Shown here: positions 21,919-34,951 of the stretch, in pieces | Numbering within the stretch: the stretch's first letter is position 1 | Layout of the letters: every line of letters begins with the position of its first letter | NCBI GenBank assembly: GCA_022266195.1 | Contig: WHVY01000008.1 | Location: forward strand, 1,054,001 to 1,118,000 | Origin: Tetranychus cinnabarinus | Taxonomy: Eukaryota; Arthropoda; Arachnida; Trombidiformes; Tetranychidae | Direction of reading: 5' to 3' | DNA length: 64,000 bases | Notes under the pieces: generated by a model | The model's input: the letters and a program-made list of their open reading frames with translations, nothing else | Databases searched by the model: none | Told to the model about the DNA's origin: nothing | Translations under genes and position numbers: made by a program

Positions 21919-24578
21919 CGTTGTAATTATAAACAAATGATAGTTGACGATTGCAAATGATTTAAACTCAATGGAGAGGGATTAATAAATAATCAGAGTC
22001 ATTTGATTTTCAATAGAGTGACAAAATATTGGTGATTATCACCTTGATGGCTCAATCAGTCACGAACCCAAGACAAGTGAACACAATACGATAAATTAAA
22101 GAAAATTTCAGAAGATTTAATGATTAATCAGATTAACAAAATTATAACAGCAATATTTCAAAAAAGGCAAACTTGAGACACAAAAAGTTTGAAAATCAGC
22201 TGATACAAAAAACCTTTTAATATCAAAGCGAGATGGACTCCATCTAGTAATCTATTTTGTATCTATGCAAGAAAAAAAACTTACAATTGTTATTATAATA
22301 TTTTTATCTTAACATAAGATTCAGAGTTATTTGTTGAACAAATGAATATCAAACATGAATTGGATTAAAATGGTTAAATAACTCAAATTGTTCAATCGAC
22401 AATATGAATCCTTGATTAGACTGATTATCTTGATCGATGGTTTATCTTGGCTCTTTAAAGATATAAACAGTTGACTTGAATCAAGAGAAAGTAGAAATAA
22501 TCGTTTAATTGTTTATAAGTAGAAGCATGAGCCTTGAGGAAAGAACAGAATTTTGCTTTGAATTACTCAATTATTTGTTGATTCTTTTCGAAATCAATTA
22601 TTGTGAGATTTTAATTGTCACCGTCAACTGAATCGGGAAGGCCGTATGAAGTAAAACATTTCCATGCCTTTGATTAACAAGCAACGTTTCAGTCAATATT
22701 AGCACTCAAATTAATAAATCAGATTGTTGTTGATCTCGATTGATTTGAAAAAGTCAAATAAATCGAGTAGCCTTGAATCAATTGAATATGCAATCACATT
22801 GTCTACAATTATCTAATTGTTAAGACCTCTAAAATAAAGCCAATTTAGGCAAATTTCCCATTGAGAAATAGCAATCATTTCACTGGAAATTTCATAAATA
22901 TAAACTATAAAGTCAATAAATCTTCAAATGGACAAAAGATGGTTCCGATTGTGATGAATGTTTACTTGAAGAGAGTCTCTTGACAATTTGGTTACAAGAT
23001 GAAATTAAGTTTTAATTTTTGACGATAATTTGAGCATATTTACAAAAAATTTCATCTAAAAAATCATTAAAACATTGAATATTATCAACTCAACATTAAT
23101 GGCATGAAAGTCATTAACAGTAGATCGAGCCACATGCGGTCGTCAGAAGTTTTGTATTTCAAGTGTCAAATCATCATGATTAATCTAAATAGACTGTTTT
23201 TAACAATTTTGGGTTAATCAGAAACAAATTTGTAATTTTGATGTGTACCCAATTTTGTTAGAGCTGTTTGTGTATACACTATCTTCACCAGTTAACACCG
23301 ACTTAACTCTTTAACTTGTTGATTTCGCATTTGAATCTGGCTCTTAATTTTTGGCGAACAAAGAGATTGTTTTGTAACTCTTCAATCCATTTATTGCGCC
23401 ATTAAACATAAGTCTGATATTTGTATATTTTGCTATTATTTTTCATCAGTTTTTACAGTTTCTTAAATTAATCAATCTTGGACTTTGACTTCAAAACTCA
23501 TCTTTACAATCATGAAAGTTTATTGTGTCTTTCATCGGTGTTCATGGTGTTCAATCTGTTTTTGTGAGTTATAATAGATCCTGGTGATTTCAACTTATTG
23601 TATCTCAAAACTTTGTAATCTTGTAAAAAGACAGCGTTTTAACAACATGGGCATAATAGGCAAGTAAAGAAGCTTAAATATTTGAATGTTGACCTTATGA
23701 CAATATCTTTTTTCTTCTTTTTTTTCAGCGTTTACGGAAACGAATCCCCGCAAGGGATAGTAACAAGAAAAACAAGATAATGGTGGTTATGATGATGATG
23801 GTGAGGGGTCAACTCTGGTAAATCCGCAAATGTTTCTCTCTATTGGACCCACTTCATGAATCGACGATCTTGCCTTTATGTGAAGATAAAAAAACTTGAT
23901 CTAAATTTTGGCACTAACCTTTTTCTGTCTCTCTCTCTCTCCTTCTCCCCCTCCTTATTTATTGCTTCTCAGCGTCTTATTGTTGCTCACTTTTCTCCCA
24001 TTTCTCTACCACCTGAACAGTTACCTGTATACATAAAGTTGCCTTGCAAGTCAATTAATTAGAACCAGTCGGGCTCTCAGCTCCTCTTTTTCATCTGCAT
24101 CAAGTCAAATTTCTTTCTGTTTTCATCTTGTTCTTTCAACGGTTTATGTTCCCTCTCCTTTAGGTTAAATTTTTACAATTACATGATGAAGTGCTGTTAT
24201 CCATAATGTTAATCAACTAACGCCGTGTTTTAGGTAAATTTAACTATTATTTAAATTGTTACCTTTTCTCAAGTATATCGACTAATTTTTGAAATTTCCC
24301 CACTTTGTTAATGCTCTAATCAGTTTAATGTCTGTTTGTGTTTAATGCTGCTTATTCTGTCACCTTCAAACGTTGCTTTTGTTTGATTTCAATCATGTCG
24401 TTCTCGTCATTTTATTGCAGATAAATCATTGTCTAAAAGCATTCAAATATATTAATCTCAGTTTTTTTGCTCTTTTTATTTACCTTGTTTATTAATTTTC
24501 TAGTGAATTGTTGATCACCTTTTGATACACCGAAAACCAACGACAACTTTACCAAACCAGTCGGATTACCTTTCCATC
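21919..24578. other. Divergent upstream region between XPA and the carboxypeptidase gene
   Basis: XPA and the carboxypeptidase gene are transcribed away from each other, so both promoters must lie here. No core-promoter element stands out. A CT microsatellite lies near 23927-23941. A possible 5' UTR acceptor (TTTTCTAG near 24500) precedes the carboxypeptidase start by about 80 bp, suggesting a non-coding first exon further left. Confidence 0.45.
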
Positions 24579-27500
24579 ATGAAGCTCTCTGTTCTCTGTT
24601 TCTCTTCATTTTTTTGTGTCATCCTCATTATTTATTTAGCAGCCATTAATTATGTACGTGGTCAGCCCACCATTGACTTCAATTATCACAATTATAATGA
24701 GATGACATCAATTCTCAATGATATTCACCGGAGCTATCCACATCTCACATCACTCTATTCAATAGGGAAATCTGTCCAAGGTAAGTTGTATGTGATTTGT
24801 ACAATTTTTTCGTTATAAATGGAAACTTTTTCTTCATCTTTAGGTCGAGAGCTTTGGGTCATGTTGATTAGTAAAGATGTCAACTCAGATGTCTTGATGA
24901 AGCCAAATGTTAAATATGTGGGAAATATGCATGGTAACGAGGTAAATGTCATCTCCAAATTTGTTATAATCATCAACTCATCAACTTTACCATGAAATAC
25001 CACTTTGAATTACTTTTAACCCAAACCTTACAATTTCTATCACCAGGCTGTCGGTCGTGAAATGCTTCTCCATTTAATCTTACACTTACTTACCAATTAC
25101 GAGTCTGATCGCTATGTAAGATATCTCATCGACAATACAAAAATTCATATTATGCCCTCAATGAATCCCGATGGTTTTGAAATGTCTAAAGAAGGCCAAT
25201 GCCATGGTAGTACTGGAAGGTAAGAAGAGTTCAATGAAAAATTTTGCTTTTTTTCTTATGACCATCACTAACTTTTTTAATATTTTCACAATGAATAGAG
25301 GGAATGCTCATGGTCGTGATCTTAATCGAAATTTCCCTGATTACTTTACGCCAAGTGATGCACCGATTGAGCCAGAAACACAAGCCATCCAAGAATGGAT
25401 TCGGAAAACTCCATTTGTTTTATCAGCCAATTTACACGGAGGTGCTTTAGTTGCAAGTTATCCATTTGACAATTATCCTCAAGGAAGTGAGTCGATCATC
25501 AAACCAAGATTTGCTCAAAGATAAAAGGTGTACACCAATGCTAAATATTTGTTTTTTTTTAATCTAGTCTTAGGATCCCTAAAAGCAGCTCGAAACTCAC
25601 CGTCTCCTGACGATGATGTTTTCCTTCATCTTGCCAAAATATACTCATTTAACCACCGAACTATGCATCTTGGTAAACCATGTCCTGGACCTGGAGGAAC
25701 CAATGGATTCCCTAATGGTACTACCAATGGAGCTCATTGGTATCCACTTGCTGGTGAGTAAAATTCACAGTACCAATAACGAGACTATGCCGTTTGTTAA
25801 TGCAGACATTGCTCTCGACATGTTTAGTGTTAAAGAAAAGTACGAATTGTTTAAGCTTCACGCTAAGCTAATTTTTGTGAGAAACATAGTTTATTTTTCA
25901 TTTCTAATCAAACTCAATTTGCAATTTTATGGGAACTTTTTCTTCAACTAGTCTACTAAGCTAACTAATTAAACCATTTCTGTCTAATATTTTCTCTTAT
26001 CAGGCAAAGAAATGAATTTTAACCATTTTTTAAAGCACTTTTTCTTCACTTCTTTTTTGGTTGAGCCAACATTTTACCGTTTCCGTTTTCCTGAATTGAG
26101 CTTGAAACTTCTATTTAAATGGTTGTTAGAAGAAACCTGAATGAAAAGTTGATAAATCTGAATTAGTTGGTTGACTCTGTTGATGTTGGGAAACATTTCA
26201 AGATTATTCATTTTGATATTTAGCAATAATTCTGTCTCAAACCTAACAAAGGACTCTTATTGATGATTTTAATCTGATTTTTTGAATTTTTGATTCAAGA
26301 AGGAAACTTCAACTTTCTATTGTTAATTTATTTTGCAACAAGCAATCTAAAATATGAACTGAATCTATCCCAATCAATTAGGTATTCACACCTTAAATGT
26401 GAACTTGTTCTGACATTTTTCATCAGTCAATCTTGAAGCTAACTCATTATCTTAAAACGTGAATCCAATCTTGAAAAAAGTTACTTTAAACCATTCAATT
26501 AGACAATTATATTTCCAATTTTTAACTTGTTTAACTAATTTTACCAGAAAAAAAATATTATCATTTGATGGCTAAACTTCATCATTGTTGCTACTTCATT
26601 ACCAAAAAAAGAGGTCAACCAATCACTTGACCTGCTTTTAATAGCTAAGATTCTTGATTAATCTTGTTATTTATTGCAGAAGACTAACAATTGTATAGCA
26701 TTTAAGTGTTTATTCAAAATCTAAAATTGTTTATTAGTATGTTAACAATCAATTCTTGGTCTTATTATTTTTTCCAATCAAAGGGCGCAACTTTTTGTTG
26801 ACCTTCTTGCCAAGTTAATCACTAAGCTTACCTGATGACAGTTTGTAACTGAATGAAGATGAGAAAGATGTTGATAAGTTATAAAGCTTCTGAATTATAA
26901 ATCATCAGAGCAGCAAGCAACACAATACTAATAAAATGGTATAAATGGCACTGAAAATAATATACCAAAAAAAGGTCAGATTCTGCTTTGAAAAATATAC
27001 CAAACATAAATAATGCATTTTGTGAAAGTGAAAAGATTGATTGTTATTAAACATTATATTCATCTGTTTACTAAAAGAAACAAAAATCATTGAAATGCAT
27101 CGCTAAATCTCACCTGAATTTCACCTTAATCTCTTTTTTTTCTCATCTATTTCTTACCTCAACTTAGTGCTATTATTATATTCAAAGAGGTTTTGCTCTT
27201 ATTGTCTATTCACATTCTATTTGTGGCCAACAAAAGAAATCCTTTTAAACACTTGACTCTTCATTTTATCATCTGGATAAATATTTTTACTTCAAAATAT
27301 CATCAATTGATTGATAGCTAATTATAGTCCAGTAATGAATGGTCATTGATTTTACCTTCAACCTTCTATTGGTTGTCTTAAGTCTAATTTTGATCCTTTT
27401 TTCCTCTGCCAAATGATGAAGCTTCAATGAAAAGCTTTATCCGAAAGATCAAGTTATGATTATAGTCTAGTAATAAACCTTACGAAATCTGTCAGATTTT

Positions 27501-28719
27501 TCATGATAAAACTCATAATTTTTTCTAAATCCAGTATAAGAATTGTTTTTCAGTCAACTTTGCAATTCTAGTTCTACTTTTATAGAACTTGATTTTTTTC
27601 ACTGTCTTAAGTTCATTGAAACTTACCTGATTAAAGGCCATTGAATTAATATGAATTAATTATAAAAGGGCTTGGCGTTGAGTTCATTAGTTTCAAAACC
27701 TAACCTTGAATCACAAATAACAAAGGATTATACCAATCCTTTATCATCTCATCGTTTTTTGGATAAAAAATACTCATTAATGTTCATTTTCCAGGCCTTT
27801 CAGGCTTGTATTGACCACAAAAATTAATAAGTATCAATCAATTGTCTGATTTTGTAACTTGTAAAAACGTAATCTTCGGCTCATGCTGTTAACATTTTAC
27901 AGAAAATTATAAATTGAGATTGAATTGAATTTGACAATTTTGTTAATATTGACTTGTAATCACGATTTAGTGTGCACTGAGTGCTTTATTGGAACTGGTA
28001 ATCAGCTTAAATTTTTATTATATTAGCAGTTAACTAATCAAATTTGTCTTTTTTGATTGTTTCAACAGGAGGAATGCAAGATTACAATTATATCTGGGAA
28101 GGGTGCATGGAATTAACATTGGAGTTATCGTGTTGTAAATATCCTTATAGCCATGAACTGTCTCAATTTTGGTTTGACAATAAGCAAGCATTATTAACGT
28201 ATATGGGAGAAGCACATCGAGGAGTTCGTGGTTTAGTTCATGACATGAACGGAAATCCCATTCCAAAAGCTATTCTAATGATTAAAGGTCGTAACATTTC
28301 ATTTAAAAGCTCAGATAAAGGTGAAATATGGAGGATATTGTTACCTGGAACTTATACCGTTGAGGTTAAAGCTGAAGGATTTGAACCATTGAGTAAAACA
28401 TTTTCAGTTGCTGATGGTGAAATTACTGAAATTTATTTACAATTAAACTCAAATGAATTTGTAAGTAATTCTTGATTTCCATCGAACTAACTAATCGTTT
28501 GTTGCTAATTTTTTTCTATTTTTTCTATTTTTACAGAGAAAGGGAATTGTTTCATCGTTGATGCCTTCATCTTCATCATACGGACATCACCATTTATCAC
28601 CTCAAAATGAAACATTATTTTTCCCGGATCAACCCTTTCCATATGTTGGATCACCATCAGTAATCCATAAAGAAACCATCTATACTAGATTTAATCGGTG
28701 GATGAATAACTGGGGATAA
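24579..28719 (+). CDS. Secreted M14B (N/E-type) metallocarboxypeptidase
   Basis: Seven exons, 24579-24780, 24844-24941, 25047-25219, 25299-25486, 25568-25753, 28069-28460 and 28537-28719, join in phase for 473 residues. The enzyme removes C-terminal Arg/Lys from peptides. The ATG at 24579 opens a signal peptide (MKLSVLCFSSFFCVILI). Zinc ligands are His97 and Glu100 in GNMHGNE and His204 in SANLHGG; Glu301 in TLELSCCKYP is the catalytic base; GRDLNRNFPD supplies substrate-binding Asn/Arg. A transthyretin-like domain follows (about residues 325-415, GVRGLVHDMNGNPIPKAIL), as in CPD, CPE, CPM and CPN. One catalytic domain and no transmembrane span after it favour a CPE/CPM/CPN-like rather than a CPD-like enzyme. 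Intron 5 is 2.3 kb, the others are about 60-110 bp. All key residues are present, so it should be active. Confidence 0.95.
25754..28068 (+). other. Large intron 5 of the carboxypeptidase gene
   Basis: Bounded by GTGAGT and a TTTCAACAG acceptor. AT-rich; no nested gene recognised on either strand. Confidence 0.7.
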
Positions 28720-29034
28720 CAATTAGGCATAAATTAATCAACAAAATACTTCAATGTTTCCAATCTGTTCCTATTTCATGCCACCTTCATGTCTCAATTT
28801 GAAAAAGCTTGAGATGTAAAATGTAACTTTAGGCTAATAACCCTTGAAACCCTTCTATTCCCATCTTAACTTAAAATATTTTTCCAATTCCATAACAAAT
28901 TGATCATTAGCAGTTAAAAAATTAACAAAAATGTTCTCAATAGCAATATCTTCCTCTTGAAATGTGATCTTTACTTTTGTAAATAATAATGTAAAATTAG
29001 ACAACTAAAGAAATCAAATTTGATTTACAAATTC

Positions 29035-29040
29035 AATAAA
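29035..29040 (+). terminator. Polyadenylation signal, carboxypeptidase gene
   Basis: AATAAA about 315 bp after the carboxypeptidase stop codon, the first clear hexamer downstream. Confidence 0.5.
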
Positions 29041-29219
29041 TCAAACAACGACAAATTTTTGATCTATTTAATTGTATTTTGGGTAAAATTTATTGACAAT
29101 ATTGACAGTTGATAATTTATCATCTTAAACTATTTCAAAAACATAGTAATGTATTGAAAAGCCAAACCGCTGAGAGTTGGAGGTAACTGTGATATTAATA
29201 GGAAAAATGTAACCCACAA

Positions 29220-29520
29220 ATGATTGTTTTTGTTTCAAAAGAACCTGAAAACAAATTATTTTTCACCGAAACAGATTCAATATTGTTAATGGATTTTATT
29301 GATTATATTACATGCTCATCTTCCGGTTATATATTTCAGCAAATCTCTAGAGATAATCAAAGTTTACGGAAACAGAACAAGAATGATTATAACCTTTGCT
29401 ACTGCCAAAGTGAGGACGATTTAGATTGATTTAGTATTTTGGGTTTACCAACGCAATTATCATCTACACCAAAGGGAAGGAAAAGGTCTTCCAAGAAAAT
29501 TATTTTAAAAGATGTTTAAA
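29220..29520 (+). pseudogene. Possible exon or gene fragment with an internal stop
   Basis: From the ATG at 29220 a frame runs 69 codons to TGA at 29427-29429, then continues in the same frame for about 30 codons with a basic tail (STPKGRKRSSKKIILKDV) to a TAA near 29519. A splice acceptor-like ATATTTCAG precedes QISRDNQSLRKQNKNDYN. Composition looks more protein-like than neighbouring spacer, but no family is recognised and it may be chance. Confidence 0.2.
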
Positions 29521-30146
29521 GGTAAAATTGATTAAGATGATTGTAATCATTAAGAATCGATTTTAAACTGAGAAAGAAAAGTCTTCGCCATATTAATACA
29601 TTTACATTCAAATAATCTCACTGATTAAGTCTTTGAAACAAATTTACATTTAAAATGGCAATTAATCTGATCAACACTCACTAATTAACTTGTTCATCTA
29701 ATTAAAGACTTTGACAAAAAGTCAATTAACCTTTAAACACAATAAGAGACAACAATTACGCCTGAATGATGAATTGATTAAACGAAAGGTTTACTCTAAA
29801 TCAAACTACCTTTCTATACCAGAATCTATCTGAGACGATTCTGATCATTTCTCCGCCCAAAATCTTATAGATTTAAAGTACAATTAGCTGTAAATATTTA
29901 ACACCTGGAAAATGAACATTGACTGGAATTTAAATCTCTAGGAATCACAATTTTGCACTTGCGACTGTAACTAGTGGAGCTTAGGTTGTAGACTTACAAT
30001 GAGATATTGAACAAAATAAGAGATAAAATTGAAACAATTAACAGAATTGCGTTGAATTTGATCGAGATAGTTTATCTTAACCGCTATTTAAGATCGTTGC
30101 TTGAATCCTTTGCTTTATATTTTTGTTTCATTGTTAACCAGTCAAA

Positions 30147-30677
30147 ATGAATTCAACCTTCTTACCATCTTCCCCGTGTAAATCAGTGGCTCAACTAATT
30201 GTAATTGTGAAAGTAATCTTTCTTCTCATGTTTTCAATTAATCTTGTTGATGGTCGTAATTATTTAACACCTAACCAAAATGCTAATTACAATCAAATGG
30301 TTCGACATAAACGATCATTTGATATTTTACCACAAACTTTGTTTGATCCGTTAACCATTGAAGAGCTACTCGCGTCTAAGGCCATTAAAAGAGCTGGTAA
30401 GTGATTAAATTTTCAACTTGAATGCTTTATCAATTGTTTAATTATTGAATGAGGCAAAATTTGAGAATTGTTTAAATTGCGCTAATTAAGTGCTTCAATA
30501 AAGATTTAGACTCTTCTCCATGATTTATAATTTGATTTACTAAGTTTGATCATCTTTTGTCCTTTAAATCTTTCCTTAGCAATGGGAGTTGATTTACCTG
30601 ACTATATCCTTCATTACCGAAGCAATTTACCTAATTATGGTGATCTTCGGGAAAAGATGCAGAAAGGTGGAAAATAA
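30147..30677 (+). CDS. Small secreted precursor with dibasic sites, candidate peptide hormone
   Basis: Two exons, 30147-30400 and 30580-30677, give about 116 residues. The first ATG is followed by a polar stretch and a strong hydrophobic core (AQLIVIVKVIFLLMFSINLV), ending near VDG|RNYL, typical of a signal peptide. Dibasic KR sites follow VRH and KAI, which would release a peptide of about 24 residues, SFDILPQTLFDPLTIEELLA plus four more. A C-terminal piece starts AAMGVDLPDYILHYRSN and ends QKGGK. There are no cysteines in the predicted mature parts. I recognise no known neuropeptide family. The gene points toward ADAMTS, which is convergent with it. An alternative last exon near 30771 is discussed in the findings. 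That it encodes a processed peptide is inference from architecture alone. Confidence 0.55.
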
Positions 30678-30931
30678 AGATTACAATTCACATTTGGATT
30701 ATCATTTTGGTTTTTCATGTTCAGATTTATCATAGATTTTCATTTGTTTTTCTCATTCTTTCTTCATGTTAGATGCTAATAAAAAGCCGAAGAAAGGCTG
30801 AATTGGTATAAATTAATTCCCAAATTACATTATTCAATCACATTAATATCTATGAGCATCAATGTTTCATTGTTGATCCAATTATTGAACATCTTTATGG
30901 ATTAAATAGATAATGTAAAAGTAAATTTGAC

Positions 30932-30937
30932 AATAAA
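30932..30937 (+). terminator. Polyadenylation signal, small secreted precursor
   Basis: AATAAA about 255 bp after the stop codon. The complementary TTTATT hexamers nearby (for example about 30945 and 30968) could serve the convergent ADAMTS gene. Confidence 0.45.
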
Positions 30938-31342
30938 GTAAATTTATTGGATCCGAATCGAATCATATTTATTACAATAACAATCTTGATTAGAGGAAAT
31001 TTATTGCAATTTTATCCTCACAAATTGTATCAAATTCAATTGTTTAAATTGTAAAAGTTATTTCTATTATTTATTGACATCTCAGATTGTGAATATCAAT
31101 TGAATATAAATAAATGACATTTTCTGGTTTTGAGAAATATATTAATAAATGCTTGTAGATGAAAAGCTTTTTACAACTAAATGTTGGCAAACAATTTAAA
31201 CTTGAGATCGATGGTTAATAATTGCATGAATCTAATTTGTTTTGAAATTAAAAGAATGTCAATTTTGACAAATTTGGAGATAAAAAAGTGCATTTGTCAG
31301 TCTCAGAGACACTCAAGTGTTCATCAACAATTGTTTCTTTAA

Positions 31343-34300
31343 TCATAATGTACCATACATTGGTTGACATGATCTGAGGAAACATTTTCTCCTGCGTTGA
31401 GGTCGATAATTGGCATCACAAAATCGTCTGTTGATCCGTTTTCCACTTTTACCGTCAGTACAAGGTACTGATCGTCGTTGTTTACCAAGTCCACAATCTG
31501 CTGAACACTAGAAAATAAAAAACAGAAAAATTATTAGAGCTTGAAAAAAATTTCATTACATTGATTGGGAATATTTATTCAATGGATATTTTCAAAACAT
31601 GATCAAGTTACAAGTGATCTTTGATTAATTGGCGATATCTGACTGGAAATTAAGAGTAAAATCTTACTTGTCCCCATGGTTCTGTTCTCCATCTTGGACC
31701 TCCGTTACAATCGCCAAGAAAACATCTTTGCCAATGGTGAGGCCTTTTTTTCGGGTCACATTTGTTTTTAAGTGATTGATACTTCTTACCTAAGTTACGT
31801 CGATGCTTTTTATCATACAAAAAATGATTTGCATCTTTGTTTTTCTTTAAACAAATGACTGAACGCTTTTGAATACCAAAGCCACAAGGTCGGGAACACA
31901 ATCCCCAATCAGAAGTACGCCAAGCATATTTTGTGCAATTTGTGCAAGGTTTAACCATATTTGACAATCGTGTAACATTTGGTTTAGCTGACGAGTATCG
32001 ATATCTTATCTCGGGAAGTGAATAATCACCTCCAGATAATACTTCAATAAATAATGGCTCATTAATTGGCTTGGAAGCATTAATTCGTTCCATTGTTTGA
32101 TTTGATCCTGAATATTCGATAACAGTTCCCGCGTAAGGAATCACCCTCCTTTCAAGTGAGACAACTTTACCTCCATTGATTAGGTAGCTTCCATCAGCGG
32201 CTTTAAGTGCTAAATAATGATGATCCCTCAATGATGAATTGTGTTGAACAACCTCAATATTGGCAGCACCTTTTGGTATAATCACTAGAGAATTATAACC
32301 ATGATGAACTTGGACGTGATTAAGCGAACCGACAACTTCTTGACATGTCGAGTTATCTCCACCACAGACACCGCAAAAGTCAAGTTTTTTGTCACTTTTA
32401 AGAATATGGTCACAGCCTGCAGGCATACATTTTCCGTTAACACAAATATCATTCGTTTCAAGACTGCAAGGTGTTCCGTCGATTACCTTTCGTTTTAACA
32501 TAGAAAAGATTCCCGTTTGTTTGGCTGTACAGAATAATTTACAACGATCTTTTTCAGCAACTAGAAAATGAAATAAAATAAAATAAAACAAGCATTTTAG
32601 AGATTTTACTAATAAATGCTAATGCAATAATGTGACTTTAGTTTTATATGTAATAGCTGCACTACCATTATATTTAGGAACCCATTCAACGTCCCTGCCA
32701 AGTTCTTTGATTCCAAGAGTAAGATTATTGAATTCAGCACATTGACTAGCTCGAAAATCTTCACTACCTTCTGGGCAAAGGTGGTTATTGCACGAACGGT
32801 ATGTTATTCTCTCACCGATACAATATTTACCTCCATAACTAGGTCTAAAGTAAATAAACAAGAAAACATGATTAAAGATTGAATATATCAATAAATAAAA
32901 ATATGCAATAAAAAATAAAGGTAATAAAATTATAAATTTTACCTTGGATTGTCACATTCTCGTGTTGCTCGTTGTACTCCTCCTCCACAAGATCTTGAGC
33001 ATTCTGAAAAGCTACTCCATGGTCCCCAACCACCATCCTTAGGAGTTCTTTCTGTTGCATTAATCCAGACACATGATCCTTGATAACACTGTTGTAAAAC
33101 ATGTCTACCACAAGGTGTAAAATCAGCCCATGGCATGTGTTGAGTACGGCACCCGTGACCAGGTATGTCACACCATAAAACGCGACAAGATTCTTCATAA
33201 GGACAAGCAGAAGCATCTGGACCAAAAACCAGTTCACATTGTGCATGACGACCGTAAATGGTAGGCATCTGTGTACGTGACCAAGATTGTGATGATGATA
33301 AGAATGGTAATGAGGAAGATGGTCGTGCTGAAAATAATGAAGATGAAGATAATGCAGACGAGGACAAGGATGATTTTGAAGATGACGATGATGGTGATGT
33401 TGAAGATAGCGACAACGAGGACGAAGACAAGGACGGTGACGATGACGAAGATGATAAATATGATGATGTAATAGATGCATTGGAAGGAGAAACTATTGAG
33501 ATTCGTTCATCAGATATTCCATTCACAGAGTGTACGAAATGGCGATCTAACAGGTTAACTGGAGGTTTGTTAAGTAAACACGAGCCATAACCTGCACTGA
33601 AAGAATGCCAATCAAGAAAAAAGGTTAACCAAGGTGAACAAAAGATTTATGCATTTTAAATTGAAAAAATTCAAACGGTACTAAACTTACTCAAAAAATT
33701 CAGTAAGAAAATGTCGGGAACAGTTTGACCAGCTCCAGGGATGACTTCGATTGTCGAGTAAACGAGCCATTACTTTCCGCTCGGGTTGACGGTTCCTGGA
33801 AAATTCTAAACATTTGCTGTCATCATCGTGAGGTAAGCCAAGACTATACAGGAAAAATATTAGAAAAAGAGATAAAAAGCAGGAAACATGATAAATATTG
33901 AACACTTAGATGTGAAAAAAATCAAGTTATTGATTTGAACTGAACAAAAAAAAACTCAGACAGCTTACATATGACCAATTTCATGAGCGATGGTAAAGGC
34001 AGCTGACATTCCATTATCTTCAATGATGGCACAGCTAAGATTTGTATTACATACGGTACTTGACCTAGCTAGACCCAAGGCATCACAGCTATTGTGACCC
34101 TGACAAAGGTTATGACGAGTTAAGAGAATAGAGCAATCATAGCTTGGACCAGTGTTTCGAAGTCTTTGCCATCGGCAAAACTGTTGTAAAGTTGATGTAA
34201 GCGAATGATCCGTTAATGTGAACTGTAAAAGAAGAAAATCACAAAGAAAAGGATTATCAGGTAGCCTTGAATTTTGATGGACGTTAAATAAAGGTAAAAA

Positions 34301-34951
34301 AAGTCAGAAATCAGACTCAATTAGTCTTTTTGTCATGTTTGTAAATGATGAAGATTGAAAGCACCGTTAGCAACTAAATTTGACATACAGACTAGGAAAA
34401 GGATTAATCGACTGATTTCTTTGAACAAGCTTCAAGATTAATGTTAATCAACAGTTAATTAACTTTTGTTTACCTCTCTTCGGTGGATCATTTTAACATC
34501 AACAACTGAGATACGCAAATGATTGCCAATACTATCATCACTGTAAACCTTGGAAACCTTGAAGGCAAAGTGAGAGACAAGAAAAAAGATGCATAATGAA
34601 AATGGAGGGAAAATTGTTGAGAATGAAAAAAAACAAGGCTAATACAATTGAATTAATTGGTCGCATTTTATTGCTTTACTCAATTGTTTTTTTTAGAGTC
34701 TGAAGGGTTATTTATATCATATTTGCCTTCTTTGCTTGACAATCTTAACCAACTTACGGTAGCCATAAGTGTGAGTATGTAATGATGAAGATTTTCTCCA
34801 TGATATTCTTGCATTGAATGATCAGCAGCCACCATAACTTCAAGATACCTCTCATGAGAATAGGATCTTTTTGAGCGTCCCCATTTGAGGTTTGAATAAC
34901 GATATTCTGATGAAGATGAAGATTGAAATATATCTACACCAATGGGTTGAC
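31343..34951 (-). CDS. ADAMTS metalloprotease, furin site to C-terminus (5' exons missing)
   Basis: Minus-strand exons 34951-34758, 34557-34474, 34222-33969, 33843-33691, 33596-32943, 32844-32666, 32560-31668 and 31507-31343 join in phase. ADAMTS enzymes are secreted zinc proteases of extracellular matrix. A furin site (GRSKR) precedes the catalytic domain (YLEVMVAADHSM). The zinc motif HEIGHILGLPHDD is split by an intron. Next come the disintegrin-like region, a first thrombospondin repeat (GGWGPWSSFSECSRSCGGG) and a Cys-rich domain (CGVCGGDNSTC). The spacer includes GTVIEYSGSNQTMERINAS. Two further thrombospondin repeats (SDWGLCSRPCGFG and EPWGQCSADCGLG) precede the stop. The motif style fits the ADAMTS1/9/20 group. 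The donor at 32665 (GTAGTG) is weak but keeps phase. The signal peptide and prodomain exons were not found and should lie to the right of 34951. A Ser-rich insert lies between FVHSVNG and the QMPTIYGRHAQC segment. Confidence 0.94.

Larger units (their letters stand above)
28720..30146. other. Intergenic region with one unexplained open segment
   Basis: Starts with the carboxypeptidase 3' UTR. At 29220-29520 a frame is open apart from one TGA at 29427-29429; it is reported separately. Otherwise nothing recognised. Confidence 0.4.

Noticed and set aside
25613..25951. 112-codon frame on the plus strand
   Set aside because: Shifted reading of carboxypeptidase exon 5 running into intron 5.
32872..33480. 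His/Leu-rich 202-codon frame on the minus strand
   Set aside because: Out-of-frame reading of the same ADAMTS exon; low complexity and no similarity.
33258..33590. Asp/Glu-rich open frame on the plus strand
   Set aside because: It is the exact antisense of the Ser-rich ADAMTS exon; the opposite frame is supported by conserved domains on both sides and splice phase.
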